From Asparagopsis taxiformis (Eukaryota; Rhodophyta; Florideophyceae; Bonnemaisoniales; Bonnemaisoniaceae), in contig JALQPE010001688.1 of assembly GCA_030407315.1 (NCBI GenBank), positions 310,001 to 374,000 on the forward strand: a stretch of 64,000 bases of DNA, written 5' to 3'. Below the pieces are notes generated by a model. That model had not been told where the DNA came from. It saw only the letters and a list, made by a program, of their open reading frames with translations, and ran no database searches. This document shows, in pieces, positions 30,555-40,790 of this stretch (positions are counted from its first letter, which is position 1; each line of letters begins with the position of its first letter). A program made the translations under genes and the position numbers.

Positions 30555-31631
30555 TTAGCGGGCTTTCTTCGTGAATGCATCGGCATTATCTGGAGCATTC
30601 TCCGATAATTCGCGCTCAACTTCAAACCTATTCGCAAGACTCCACTTTCTTTCGAAAATGAAGTCCTTCAATAACTCTGAATAACTTGTGTACGCAAACA
30701 GAGTATCATAGTACTCCGGCGCCATCGCCTTGAGCGTCGCCAATTTGTTCCACGGCACGGACGGGAAGTCATGATGTTCCACATGGTAGCCAATAGCAAA
30801 CGCGACCTTATTCGCGATGCCATAATACGAATAGGTCGCCTGAAACGGCTGAGTCGGGTAATGCTCCTGGATCCATCGCGCGCCAAGCGGATGCAATCCA
30901 ATGGAGGAGACGGACGCAAACAACAAAAACATAAGCGGGGCGACACCAAATTGCACGGTCAACGCGGCGATGATCGAAACATTGAGCACCCAATTCAACG
31001 CCATCCAGGCGAGTTCATTGCCACGCGGGATGCGATAAGTATAAAACGTCGTGCGCAACGCCTGCACGATGAAGAAGCACGCGAGCCAAACGGACTTTCT
31101 GAGGGGTGAATTGCCGATGAGGCGTGCCTCCCACTCGAACGGCACGTCCGGGTCTTTGTAGGCGCGATTGAGTTCGATGTGGTGCAAAATGTGATAGTAG
31201 CGGAACATCATCGACGACGGGAACACATGCGGGATATTGCACACGAGGAGCACCCATCGATTCAGGGGCACGGATTTAAACACGAGATTGTGTGTGGCGT
31301 CGTGGATCAACACCCATAGCGCATGGTCGATCACGGCGCCGACGCTGTAGGATACGACGGCCGATAGCCAAATTGGCAAGTGTTTGGTTGCGACTACTGC
31401 GAGGGTTAGTTGAAATACGACGAGGATACATGTCCACACTGCGGTGCCTCTGTAGTGACCGAAGAGGTGTGCGACTTCAGGATGTGCTCGGAGGATTTCG
31501 GCACGACGTTCTCCGTGCGGATGTTTGGCGCCCTTCTTGGTCGCGACGCGCGCCTCGGCAGCCTCTGTCGACAGGAGATTGCTTCGGGCGAGCGTCTCTT
31601 CCGGCGAGGCTCTTTGCGCTCCTTTTCCCAT
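30555..31631 (-). CDS. DEGS1: Sphingolipid delta-4 desaturase (DEGS/Des1 type)
   Basis: 358 residues, no intron. It introduces the 4,5-trans double bond into dihydroceramide at the ER. Three His boxes that bind the di-iron centre: HDATHN (about 110), HHIEL (within YHILHHIEL, about 150) and HVEHHDFP (about 284; DEGS has NEHHDFP). The flanks also match DEGS closely: SSIGLHPLGARWIQEHY and ATYSYYGIANKVAF. Four to six hydrophobic segments lie between the boxes. A basic, Ala/Glu-rich N-terminal 35 residues precede the conserved part. Relative to animals, the first box has T for S and the second lacks the usual RY after HH, so substrate preference may differ. Delta-4-unsaturated sphingoid bases are thus predicted for this organism. 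Confidence 0.93.
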   Translation of the reverse strand: MGKGAQRASPEETLARSNLLSTEAAEARVATKKGAKHPHGERRAEILRAHPEVAHLFGHYRGTAVWTCILVVFQLTLAVVATKHLPIWLSAVVSYSVGAVIDHALWVLIHDATHNLVFKSVPLNRWVLLVCNIPHVFPSSMMFRYYHILHHIELNRAYKDPDVPFEWEARLIGNSPLRKSVWLACFFIVQALRTTFYTYRIPRGNELAWMALNWVLNVSIIAALTVQFGVAPLMFLLFASVSSIGLHPLGARWIQEHYPTQPFQATYSYYGIANKVAFAIGYHVEHHDFPSVPWNKLATLKAMAPEYYDTLFAYTSYSELLKDFIFERKWSLANRFEVERELSENAPDNADAFTKKAR

Positions 31632-32107
31632 TGAGATTGGTCGGCGGTGTGCTGCGGTTGGGGCGGGTGGCGAATGAAGGAGACGGCGAATCGAGTTGGG
31701 AGTGTGTTGGCAGCAAGTACAATTATTTGGCGATGCCCAATAATATGGGGGAATTGAATGGGATCGAGTCGGTGCATTTGATTGGATGGGCAGAGTTGTT
31801 GTGTTGGGCGCTGTAACGGACTGCTAATGGCTATGGTAGGCCAGCTGTCGGCGTTACATGAGGTGTAGATAGTGCTTGGAATGGCAACACGTTCAGGTGC
31901 GATAACTTGCCAAACAATCATCGCCTGTGTGTTCAACTCGTCTCTAGCGCATTACAGTGTTCTTCATTTTATTATTTGCATCTTATCGCCTTGAGAAGAG
32001 CGCAGTCGCCTTCCCCTCAGACCTCCATCAACTCAGTCTGTCCACTCTAATGTACAAAAACATACCACGTCGACGGAGAAAAACAACCACACGGTCTGTC
32101 ATCATTC
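31632..32107. other. Intergenic, desaturase 5' flank
   Basis: 0.48 kb between two minus-strand genes. Nothing recognised. Confidence 0.55.
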
Positions 32108-33166
32108 TCAATTTAGAATGCATGCCCGTCGTTCATCCCTGCCCTTCCGCCTCTTTTCTTTCAACGCCTCGTACAATACATACTCAACATCCAGCCTCGT
32201 CCGATCCGGAATCAGTTCAACCTGCGCTATTTCACCGCCGGCGACGTTCACCTCTTTCAGATACTCTGCAATTTCGCGCTCAACAGGTCCGATTGGTTCG
32301 TCGTCCAAGTCGATGATCTCATCAAAACGCGCGACGATGCGCTTGATTCTATCGCGCACCTTTGCCTGCATAGCTTCGTCTGTGCTATCGCAAAACATGC
32401 CTTCCCCGTCGTAGTAATTCAGCAATGCGCATCGCGGATACTTCATCATGAATTCCTCGTAGCTCGCATTGTGCGCGATTCCGTAGTGGCTCCCGCTTAC
32501 TTTGATGTTGTAATAGTAAGACGATCTCCATCGCGCTGCTGGATCACGAATTGACGTGATGCTGTAGTACATCGGTCGGAGGCAGTAGAATACTTCATCG
32601 GGTATTGTTATGTGACCGAGAAGATGAATTGGCTTTTCAAGTCCTTCGCAAATTCTGCCAGCCTGCAATGGGCATGTTGGAAACGAGCATTGATAATCCG
32701 TCTCATTAAATTTCCTCTTCAACAATGTTCGAATTGCCTTGGATATTGCTGTGCTCCCAGTCTTGACTGGTTTGTCGTACAAAATATACTTCAAACATTC
32801 CGTAGACTGTTCTCGATCCAAGCCACTCGCATTTTCCACCTTTAGTACATTCAAATCCCCATCAACCGACTGCGACACTGCAGTCGACTCATTCAAAACG
32901 TTTCGCTCCCTGTCCAACGCCTCCGGTTCATAACGCACTGGTTCAATTTGGGTAGAAATGTCACCCATCGACGAAGCGTTCTGAACTGACAGCGTTTCAA
33001 TCGATAGTGTCTTCTCCGGACGAGTGAAAGAAATGGTCGTAGACAGCGGATTGATGAATTGAAAAGCATGCGACAAAAAGACAAGTAGGATCACAACGAG
33101 CGCCAATCGCTTCAAGTTAACCACGGAGAGACCATTTCTGATTTTTTCCATGATGTAGACAGGCAT
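32108..33166 (-). CDS. Type II membrane carbohydrate sulfotransferase, Golgi
   Basis: 352 residues from the ATG at 33166 (another in-frame ATG lies at 33151). A short basic cytosolic end is followed by one signal-anchor helix (LALVVILLVFLSHAFQF, about 21-37), a stem, and a catalytic domain. DKPVKTGSTAI matches the 5'-phosphosulfate loop (PKTGST type) and SITSIRDPAARWRSSYYY matches the 3'-phosphate loop (RDPxxRxxSxYY) of galactose-3-O/HS2ST-like enzymes that use PAPS. Three NxS/T sites lie in the stem (NASSMG, NESTAV, NASGLD). The domain is short (about 230 residues). In a red alga the likely role is sulfating cell-wall or mucilage polysaccharides; the acceptor is not determinable. Confidence 0.82.
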   Translation of the reverse strand: MPVYIMEKIRNGLSVVNLKRLALVVILLVFLSHAFQFINPLSTTISFTRPEKTLSIETLSVQNASSMGDISTQIEPVRYEPEALDRERNVLNESTAVSQSVDGDLNVLKVENASGLDREQSTECLKYILYDKPVKTGSTAISKAIRTLLKRKFNETDYQCSFPTCPLQAGRICEGLEKPIHLLGHITIPDEVFYCLRPMYYSITSIRDPAARWRSSYYYNIKVSGSHYGIAHNASYEEFMMKYPRCALLNYYDGEGMFCDSTDEAMQAKVRDRIKRIVARFDEIIDLDDEPIGPVEREIAEYLKEVNVAGGEIAQVELIPDRTRLDVEYVLYEALKEKRRKGRDERRACILN

Positions 33167-34688
33167 GCAAAACACGGACAAATTTCGACGAGAGAGAACG
33201 CGGTGCACACGGAAGGTGAGCGGCGCAAGATTCGGGGAGTTTAAGTGCTAATTTGGAGCGTTGGTGTATTTGTTTGGACGCGGAAGGGGCGCACATAAGG
33301 CGGGATGGAGGTGGGAAAGATGCGGCTCGCCAATGGGCGAGCGCGGAGGGATGCCGACACGAAGCTGTATGTTTTGCTGAGGTCGGCGGGCGGTATGGTT
33401 GGACTGCGTTGTGAATTGTTTGGTATCGAGGGTGGGATTGTTTACTTATGAGGTTTGGGGGAATCGGAACCGGTTTTGGTCAGGCACTATCAGTTGTTCT
33501 GCACCAATGGCATGTTGGACTTGATGGTGCATGTTTACAGGTTGTATAGTGCTCATTGAAAAAGTGTCTGACTGATTGTTGAATGAAATTGCTTCAACGA
33601 TCCTCCACGATAGAACGTAATAGAGCACATTTGTAGGTCGGCAGCTGTCAGAGCGCTCGTCGCGGCGCATGGCCAACTATTGTGTATATATAAAATTATA
33701 AAATTAGCGGCTAATAAGCGATGGTTGACCTCGTGTAGATGTGCGTGTCAGATGTAAGAAGTTGGTCAGAGAATAGTCTGCAGCTGTGGCGGAGTGCCTC
33801 GCGAACCGCATCTCGGAAGCACTGCTGTTCGACACATTAAATAAGGATAACAAGACATTGTTCCATAACAACTGGCTTGTATTCTATGTATTTCTACACT
33901 TCGGCTACTCGAACACTATCCTACTGGTCTTCCTGGAGCGTACTGCAAGCACTACGTCATGTACAACGATGAAACTAACGCGTGCCAGGATCACAGGCGC
34001 GTCACAGTTAGCAGGAACGAATCGTTGTGGCGTGTCGTATCTGGCCAGTATCGAATTGTGGGTCATCAGGTGCTTCCCAACGTCTTGCATCTCAGTTGTA
34101 TCGATAAAGTACTGACCTGAACAAAGATTCATCCCTGGTTGCCAAGCAAGAAATCGACAGCACGGCTGTAAAGAGCTACAAATTGACTATGAATAGAGAC
34201 ATTACTGTAGCTTTGCTGACAGTACAATACCAGTTGAGACGAGAAACTTATTCAAGTGATTTGTACACTTCAAGGCGATTCGATGTCAGCCTTACATTGT
34301 GTACCCATCTCATTCGCATCATACATATTGTACCACCCGCGCTAATTCAACGTGAAACAAGAAAAGGTAAGACAAGTCGACTGGACCAGATGTGCATCCA
34401 GGACATGCACAGAAATAACTAATCCACTGTAAGTGTAGAGCTCAAATGCACAAATATCCAGTCACTTGCCCAAATAATAAATCTTCCTTACCACGAGCTA
34501 TTCCATACGTCACTTGTCAATTCATAAAAATACCGTCCAACCCGACCGCGCCTCGCCTCGCCGCGACCCATACCATTTCCATCCTCGCCCCCAACGTACC
34601 ACATCTCAACAAGCCGATATTTCGAATCACCACTTTGTCAAATCCACACAGCACCCTATCAATTCGACACCTAGCAGCGCGCCCATCC
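33167..34688. other. Long intergenic stretch, sulfotransferase 5' flank
   Basis: 1.5 kb with short random frames. A TA-rich run (TATATATAAAATTATAAAATTA) lies near 33690. No gene, RNA or repeat family recognised. Confidence 0.55.
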
Positions 34689-35300
34689 TCATTCTCCCAT
34701 AAACGACATAGACTTAATACCACTCCGAGGCGCTTTACGACTCTTCTTCACTCGCGGACCATCCGTTCGTCTGCGGCCCTTTTTGTCGCCGACACGCAGC
34801 TTACGCATGGGGCCGACATCCCCGATATCGCTGTTCACCTGCGTCAATTTGCCGTACTTTTCATAGTCAAAATCTGCCACTTCAACAGGCTGAGCGTCCG
34901 CTTTCGGAGTCTTACGCTCCTTTCGAGGCCGTTTCTTTTTACGTGGCACACCCTCCGCAATGCGTCGTCGCCGCTGAGCCTCCACAATTGATATAACCTC
35001 CTTCTCTTCCTCCTCTCCATGCGCCTCCAAGTCTTCTGAATCGCTGTCTTCAGCTCGCTCCGCAGCTGCCGGCCGGTCAGTTTCCGTGTGGAATGATGGC
35101 GGACACTGCTTCTCCGTGCCTTGCATGCTGGCCTTGATTTGCATGATTACAGCGTTGTCCGCCACCACATTTTGCCCCTTGCTGACTGCTGCATCGTCCG
35201 CGTCGCTGTCGTCAGAGTCGCTCAGATCAAAAACTGATTTTCGTGCAGCCTCGACCTTGGGAGCTCGGGAATCGCTCAGAACGAGTGTAGAATCGCGCAT
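34689..35300 (-). CDS. Charged nuclear protein with an Rrp6/EXOSC10-like C-terminal tail
   Basis: 203 residues. Acidic runs alternate with basic runs: DLSDSDDSDADDAA, EDSDSEDLEAHGEEEE, then RRRRIAEGVPRKKKRPRK. It ends ADFDYEKYGKL, further basic residues, and IKSMSFMGE. An FDY element followed by a basic stretch and a terminal K-S-M-S-F is what the C-terminal tails of EXOSC10/Rrp6 show, and the gene lies just downstream of EXOSC10 on the same strand, whose own frame ends without such a tail. It may therefore be a detached Rrp6 tail, a last exon, or an independent nucleolar protein. An in-frame TGA lies ten codons before the ATG. Confidence 0.6.
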   Translation of the reverse strand: MRDSTLVLSDSRAPKVEAARKSVFDLSDSDDSDADDAAVSKGQNVVADNAVIMQIKASMQGTEKQCPPSFHTETDRPAAAERAEDSDSEDLEAHGEEEEKEVISIVEAQRRRRIAEGVPRKKKRPRKERKTPKADAQPVEVADFDYEKYGKLTQVNSDIGDVGPMRKLRVGDKKGRRRTDGPRVKKSRKAPRSGIKSMSFMGE

Positions 35301-36039
35301 GTCTACAACGGCTTTGTGGTGAAATCAGAACACTGGGTATCTCCTTCCGCACCTAATTGCGAAATGTGGCCGCCGCGCGATATCCAATTGAAAATACAGC
35401 TATTTTCAATTTATATTGCAAATCATGACGCTGTTTGTTCAATCCTCGAGACGTGCTATTTAAACACGTGGTACACAATTGAATTGCTGTACCCTAGCGT
35501 ATCTTGTGTTCTACGCGCAAAGTGGTGCAAGCTGCAGTACATGCGCCAACCACGCAGAACACCAACTGATGGCAGTGTCTCCAGGCCGTGGTGGAATGTC
35601 TGGACGTTCCATTTACTGTGAGTCGTGCCCGTAGGGAGCTCAGCATTATACTGCGACCATTGCTACCGTGATCTCCCCATAAGTCATAATAACGCTGAAC
35701 AAGTGCTCACATGTTCGCCGGGGTTCCTTACCGGCTGCCACCGTGTTGCGACAAAGCGACAATCATTGAGTGGCCGCAAAGGGTAATCCATTGCGCCATT
35801 GCGTAAAACGCTGAACCGCGATTGTCGAATGGCATCCCTGGATATCCTCACTTCGCAAGGAGCTCCAATACAAAACTTACAAAGGGTATATTCTGTACAG
35901 TATATGAATGAATATACTTTTCTCGTTTAATCGCTATTAGCAAAAACAGTTATTCTAAATATGCAGTAACTGTGCAATCAGGTCGACAAAATTTCCCCAT
36001 CCCAACACAACTTAGAATTACAAACCACCTTCGAATGAC
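35301..36039. other. Intergenic, between the charged protein and EXOSC10
   Basis: 0.74 kb. It is far longer than the resolved introns, and I found no convincing donor/acceptor pair joining the two frames. Confidence 0.5.
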
Positions 36040-38025
36040 TCAACTGCCTGCCACAATTTTCATATCTTCGCCCAATTGCATCGACACGCAGACCTTCTTA
36101 CATTTCTCGTCACGACTGCTATCATCCCCGTCACTATCATCATCCGAGCTCTCTGCTTTAAAAATAGAAGATTTCGATTTTGCTGCAACCTGTGCAGCTT
36201 TGATGATGGCAACGGGTGTAATTTTTCGCTTTGTCATTGCATTCTCCGCACTTTCCATCGCAGTGCAAGTTTCCATCTGTAGCCTTTGTTCCAAACCATC
36301 CCTCCCTGATGTAGTTTCGCGCTTCCGCTTCCGCCGACCAATTTCCGGTTCGACAACAGCTTGCTGGTGAGCTTCAACGTTGGTATCGAGTGCATCGTTC
36401 ATAAGACTAGCCAGTTCGTTCACATGCTTGGCCATAAGCGGCGGTACAATCTTAGATTTAAAACCAAACTCCATAAATCCTTTCGGAGTACGAACCTTCT
36501 CTTTCGCTCGCACAACACCATATATAGTACTCAAGGGGGCAACATACATAAGACTTTCATCCTCCTCACGAGCAATCTTGTCCCGCCATTGACACAGCCC
36601 CTCAAGCATACGCATTTGGTGCTGATCAAAACCGAGTCCATGCTTCGCAGCAAGATACCGAGCCATTGAGGGATCAAATCGCGGTTTTCGATGTCGCTTC
36701 CGCGCAACAATTGCCGATTTTTCCCACGCCTGTTCTCTGATATTTTCAGTTTCTATTTCGCTTCGCAGTCTGTCGAATATGTAGAGCAGATAATGGGTAT
36801 CGGAACGCGCATATGCAAACATATCATCTGGGAGTGGTCTTTGACGCCAATCGGCCATCTGAAACTTCTTTTTGTCCACTGCTTTCACGCTACAAAATCG
36901 AGTCAACAAGTAGGCTAGAGATGCGGAGGGAAACTTCAACAAGCGTGCAGCCTGACCAGTGTCAAACATGTTGACGACATATATACCGAAATCACGCTCC
37001 AGCCATTGAACATCCTTATCGGCTCCATGCAGGACCTTCACAATGGTCGGATCGGCGAAAATAGGTGCCAACGCTCTGTGAATACTTCCTCTCAAAGCCA
37101 AGGCATCAATGACAAAGTCCTCCCGTCTGGTTGAAATTTGTATCAAGCATATGAATCCCTGAAACGACCGAATGCTATGATTTTCTATATCGACGGCAAT
37201 CTCAGCTGCTTTCTGCAGCTTGCCAGCCATATTGAATAAGTCTTCCTCACTCATAACAAATGTACATGGCGTATCTTCCAGAGAAGCATACACTGTCGTG
37301 TCGTTACTCTTAAACGGCTTTTGCGACATCTCAACCGTGCTTGCGGCAATCTCGTCCTCGTATGGATGTTTTCCTAGCGGTTCGTGTCCACCGTGCGGAT
37401 TGGCATTCGTCTTGAACAAATTCTCCAAATGTCGATTCACAACAGCCGAGGCATCAAGCTCGCATTCGGCGCTATCAATTTCATTTCGCTCTTTGCTAAA
37501 AGGCGGAACAAATGTAGCATCAGAATTGTCAATAGGAAAGTCTGGAAACTGCAACTGCGGCTTATCAATATCCAAACATGAAGAATATCGTGGAGTAGCT
37601 GGTGCACCATTCAAGCGGAAATTGGGGCCCATTGCGCCGGGCTGCACGACAATTGCATCGCGGATACCGCGCGCAGCATCTAGAGAAGAGTTGAAATTTT
37701 CCAGTGTCTCATCGGTGATATTTGTGACCAAGTCGTACAGGGCGTCGCCCGATGTAAGTCGAGGTGAAGAACTTGAGGCGTCACTCGTAGCATCGGAATC
37801 GGCGCTGTTCGAAACGACAGAGTATCTGGAACCGATAGCAGATATTGAGGAAATGACGGCTCGCGTTGCTTCTCGATAATCGTCTTCCACCTGTGGACAG
37901 TACGCCTGCACAATCTGGAGTTGGTCAGCTCGGCCAAGTTTGTTTGCACGTCTGACAGCGCGTTGAAGGGATTTGAAAACGCCGACGAGTTGTGACTCGG
38001 TGTCACCATGTTGGAGTGGCGACAT
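36040..38025 (-). CDS. EXOSC10: EXOSC10/Rrp6 nuclear exosome 3'-5' exoribonuclease
   Basis: 661 residues, no intron. A PMC2NT domain (about 1-110), which binds the Rrp47/C1D cofactor, is followed by the DEDD-Y exonuclease (about 270-440): AVDIENHSIRSFQGF carries the first Asp and Glu, HGADKDVQWLERDF the second Asp, and YARSDTHYLLY the Tyr and last Asp. An HRDC domain (about 460-545; WRDKIAREEDESLMYVAP) follows, then a Glu/Lys-rich tail ending in an acidic patch (SSDDDSDGDD). The active site is complete. The enzyme trims rRNA, snoRNA and aberrant transcripts with the nuclear exosome and Mtr4. Compared with animal EXOSC10 (885) it is short and lacks the usual lasso tail, which may be encoded downstream. 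Confidence 0.95.
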   Translation of the reverse strand: MSPLQHGDTESQLVGVFKSLQRAVRRANKLGRADQLQIVQAYCPQVEDDYREATRAVISSISAIGSRYSVVSNSADSDATSDASSSSPRLTSGDALYDLVTNITDETLENFNSSLDAARGIRDAIVVQPGAMGPNFRLNGAPATPRYSSCLDIDKPQLQFPDFPIDNSDATFVPPFSKERNEIDSAECELDASAVVNRHLENLFKTNANPHGGHEPLGKHPYEDEIAASTVEMSQKPFKSNDTTVYASLEDTPCTFVMSEEDLFNMAGKLQKAAEIAVDIENHSIRSFQGFICLIQISTRREDFVIDALALRGSIHRALAPIFADPTIVKVLHGADKDVQWLERDFGIYVVNMFDTGQAARLLKFPSASLAYLLTRFCSVKAVDKKKFQMADWRQRPLPDDMFAYARSDTHYLLYIFDRLRSEIETENIREQAWEKSAIVARKRHRKPRFDPSMARYLAAKHGLGFDQHQMRMLEGLCQWRDKIAREEDESLMYVAPLSTIYGVVRAKEKVRTPKGFMEFGFKSKIVPPLMAKHVNELASLMNDALDTNVEAHQQAVVEPEIGRRKRKRETTSGRDGLEQRLQMETCTAMESAENAMTKRKITPVAIIKAAQVAAKSKSSIFKAESSDDDSDGDDSSRDEKCKKVCVSMQLGEDMKIVAGS

Positions 38026-39564
38026 GCTTCAAGTGAACAATCCGTCCCCGCAGAGCACGGCAGAGTCGCAACAACACTGATAGAGCTACGCCGCCGCCTT
38101 CGGAGAATACTGTACACAATACACGTGTACAGCGTGCGGAGAGAGGATTTCGATTGTGCATCGGTGCCGTGTGGTTCACAATTCGAGATCCAAAGAGCGG
38201 CACGTGTCATAGGTGGCACGATGTGATGCGCTGCAATGAGCCATGCCGCACGGTCAGCCAGCAGTGCTGCTGCGCAATGCATGTGCGTACGAGTTATCGC
38301 GATGCAGCGCGGATGTGGGAGAATGGCGGGTCTGCAAAGCACAGCACGGCAGGGGTCGAGTCGATTGCATGGGCTGTGCAAGTGGCAACATATCATATGG
38401 GAGCGACTGAACGGGTGTACAATTATTCAGCTGCGCATTCGTTGCTGCTACGTTTCGCACGCCATCGGCGCGCATATAGTATGCTTTGCGCTCGTGTGCG
38501 CTGATGGCGCGTGCTGAATGGAGGACCAGATATGGTCACTATCGAGCAGACCAAAACGTATGGGTAAGTCGATATGCCGTTCATATGTTACACTGTTGGT
38601 GCGCGCGCACCATTCGTTCGCTCGCTTCTTCCTGCTAAACTAGAAACGGGGTGCATGATAGAAATGCCAATTTGCTTCATACGATCGGCGCTTAATAAAA
38701 CCCAATCGCTGCCGACCGTGTGTGTATGTATGTTTCATCAAAGCATCACGTTAAATGATCATGTCAAAATAATTTACCTGAACACGCCATCAGCAACCGG
38801 CAACAAAACATAATCCAGTGCACCTGATAGCATATCATGATGCTCTCAGCGAATCACCATCGGCCTCACTTGCGTTGGTCGTCTCGCTCTTGGCAGATCT
38901 CAGTAATACACCTGTGCCCGTTGCGCATAAGTGCTCTGTAAGCGACTCACTCGATGTTGTTTAACTGTTGCGCGCTGCATGCAGCCCATAACATGCGTTA
39001 TAGCTGCTGCGCTGTGCTGCTGCTGCACTGCGCCGCGCCGCGCTGCATTGCGACATGTAGAAAATAGAGACCAACGCTTGTGGAATTGGTGGAACACGAG
39101 CACGTACGTTGCGCGCACTCTCCCTCTCTCGCTCACCCGTTCGTTGGCGTCAACTACTGTTTCTGCTTTCATCTGATACATATACTGTATGGTTGACTCG
39201 GGCAATTGTCTCGCGTCTTCACGCCGACCTTCATGGCACGTTAGATATGTTACGCCCCGTGATTCCGTCAGAAGCTTCGATCCACGCACGAATCTTCCGT
39301 GTAGCTCACCTACGTGCAGCATCACGGCGAACATTTATGCACGTATATACTGTATCCCAAGGAGGTAACTAGCTAGCGAGAGCGAACAAACGAGCAACCT
39401 GTTATGCTGTCTTGTTACTTGCTGTCGCACGCAGACAGGCAGACAGGCAGACAAGCCGTTACCCTAAGGTACCTCGCGTGCAACTACACAATCCATATGC
39501 GATGCTAACTGGTCAAAACAACTGACTGGTGCTGGTGCTGGCGCAAGCTTTCCGTCACAAAAAC
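38026..39564. other. Long intergenic stretch, EXOSC10 5' flank
   Basis: 1.5 kb between minus-strand genes. It contains a GCT/GC-rich tract (about 39003-39050) and a short octamer array (39431-39454). No gene or RNA recognised. Confidence 0.55.
39431..39454. repeat. Tandem repeat, 3 x GCAGACAG
   Basis: Three adjacent copies of GCAGACAG, the last with one change. It is a minisatellite-like tract in intergenic DNA. Confidence 0.85.
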
Positions 39565-40790
39565 CTAATGCTGCTTCCTGCTATTGGAGCCAGATTGCCC
39601 AGAAGAATCAATGTCGTGCATAAGCTTCATGTGCCTGAACATGTCATGCTTCCTGTTAAATGCCGTATCACACACCGTGCAGTTCCATTTCGCTTCTCTG
39701 TAGTGAACGGCACGTTCGTGCGTGAGAAGATTTGAACGAAGTCCAAACGAGAATCCGCATTGTTCGCAGCGGTACGGCCGCTGTCCGTCATGAACGGTGC
39801 GCACATGTGCTTCCAAATGCGTCTTAGCTTGGAATTGAAAGCCACAAATGTCGCAAGGAAACTCTCTGATTTTTTTGTGTACAATCTATAGACAATGACA
39901 CGGACGGATGAGCAGAACAGCGGTTAGCAGTGAATAAGAAGAGGGTGTGTGTGTGTGTGTATGAATTGGACTGAGCTGGATTGGACTAGACGTACCATTA
40001 CATGTCTAGTCCTATCGCTTCGAGCGCCGAACAATCTACCGCAATGTTCACATGCGTGCGGCCGGAGCTTCTCGTGTACTCTGCGAATGTGCCTGGATAG
40101 CTGACCCTTTTGGGCGAATTTGGCGCTGCACTTGTCGCATGGGAAGACTTTGGCAGCGGGAGAGGGTTTGTGCGATGAAGCTGCAGCGGCATTACTACTG
40201 GAACCGGTGCCGCCGGCATGGGCTGGTGGCAAATTGAAACGGGTGTTAGGTTTGCTCTTATCACTCTTACTGCGACTTGTGTAAAGCGAGCCTGCATGTG
40301 CACTCTGAGACCTGTGTAGAGCGGTGTGTGTTCTTGTGCGCTTGCGTGGTGGCGCATCTTCAGTGGAAGCGGAGACCTGTTTCTCACTACCCTTGCTGCC
40401 CTTTGAGCTTTTGGAGCCTTTGGAACCTTTTGAGCTTTTGGAATTGCGCAAATGTGGATTGGAAGCGGAGGGATGATGGGATCGGGAGTGGTCTGCGCTG
40501 TTTCGCAGGTGAAAGAGTGAGGAGATGGCACTGGACTTGCTGTCTGAATGGTGGCGCGCGTGCTTGTGGGAGGTGGACTGATGGTGGGAGTGATGGGCGT
40601 GTCGGAGGGGATGATCGTGGGAGGCGGCTCTTAATTCGCGGGAGGAGAGGGTTGCGAGTTCGTGCGGCGGCTTTCTGAGTGGATGGGGGTCGGGTGGACG
40701 GTCGATGTACGGGGGACGTGGGTTTGCGGAGGAGGAAGCAGCTGCGGCGCCGGAGGAGCGTGTCTTTCGAGCGACAAATGAGGCGAACAT
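39565..40790 (-). CDS. C2H2 zinc-finger protein with five fingers, two exons
   Basis: Spliced gene, 371 residues: exons 40790-39996 and 39885-39565; the 110-nt intron (GTACGT...TAG, branch CTAAC) contains a (CA)n tract. An in-frame TAA upstream fixes the ATG at 40790. The first 210 residues are Ser/His/Pro/Lys-rich and low in complexity, including a KSSKGSKGS tract. Five C2H2 fingers follow without a gap, opening CDKC, CEHC, CDIC, CEQC and CTVC; finger 2 is completed across the splice (TRHVM/IVH). Linkers are partly of the TGEKP-derived kind (HDGQRPYRC). Likely a DNA-binding transcription factor; the target is unknown. An intron within a finger is supported by perfect finger spacing after joining. 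Confidence 0.9.
39945..39961. repeat. (GT)n microsatellite inside the zinc-finger gene intron
   Basis: About eight GT units; on the transcript this reads as (CA)n between donor and branch site. Confidence 0.85.

Noticed and set aside
35301..36100. An intron joining EXOSC10 to the downstream charged protein
   Set aside because: A GTAAGA near 36092 could be a donor, but the intron would be over 700 nt against 77-110 nt elsewhere, and no clear branch/acceptor was seen.
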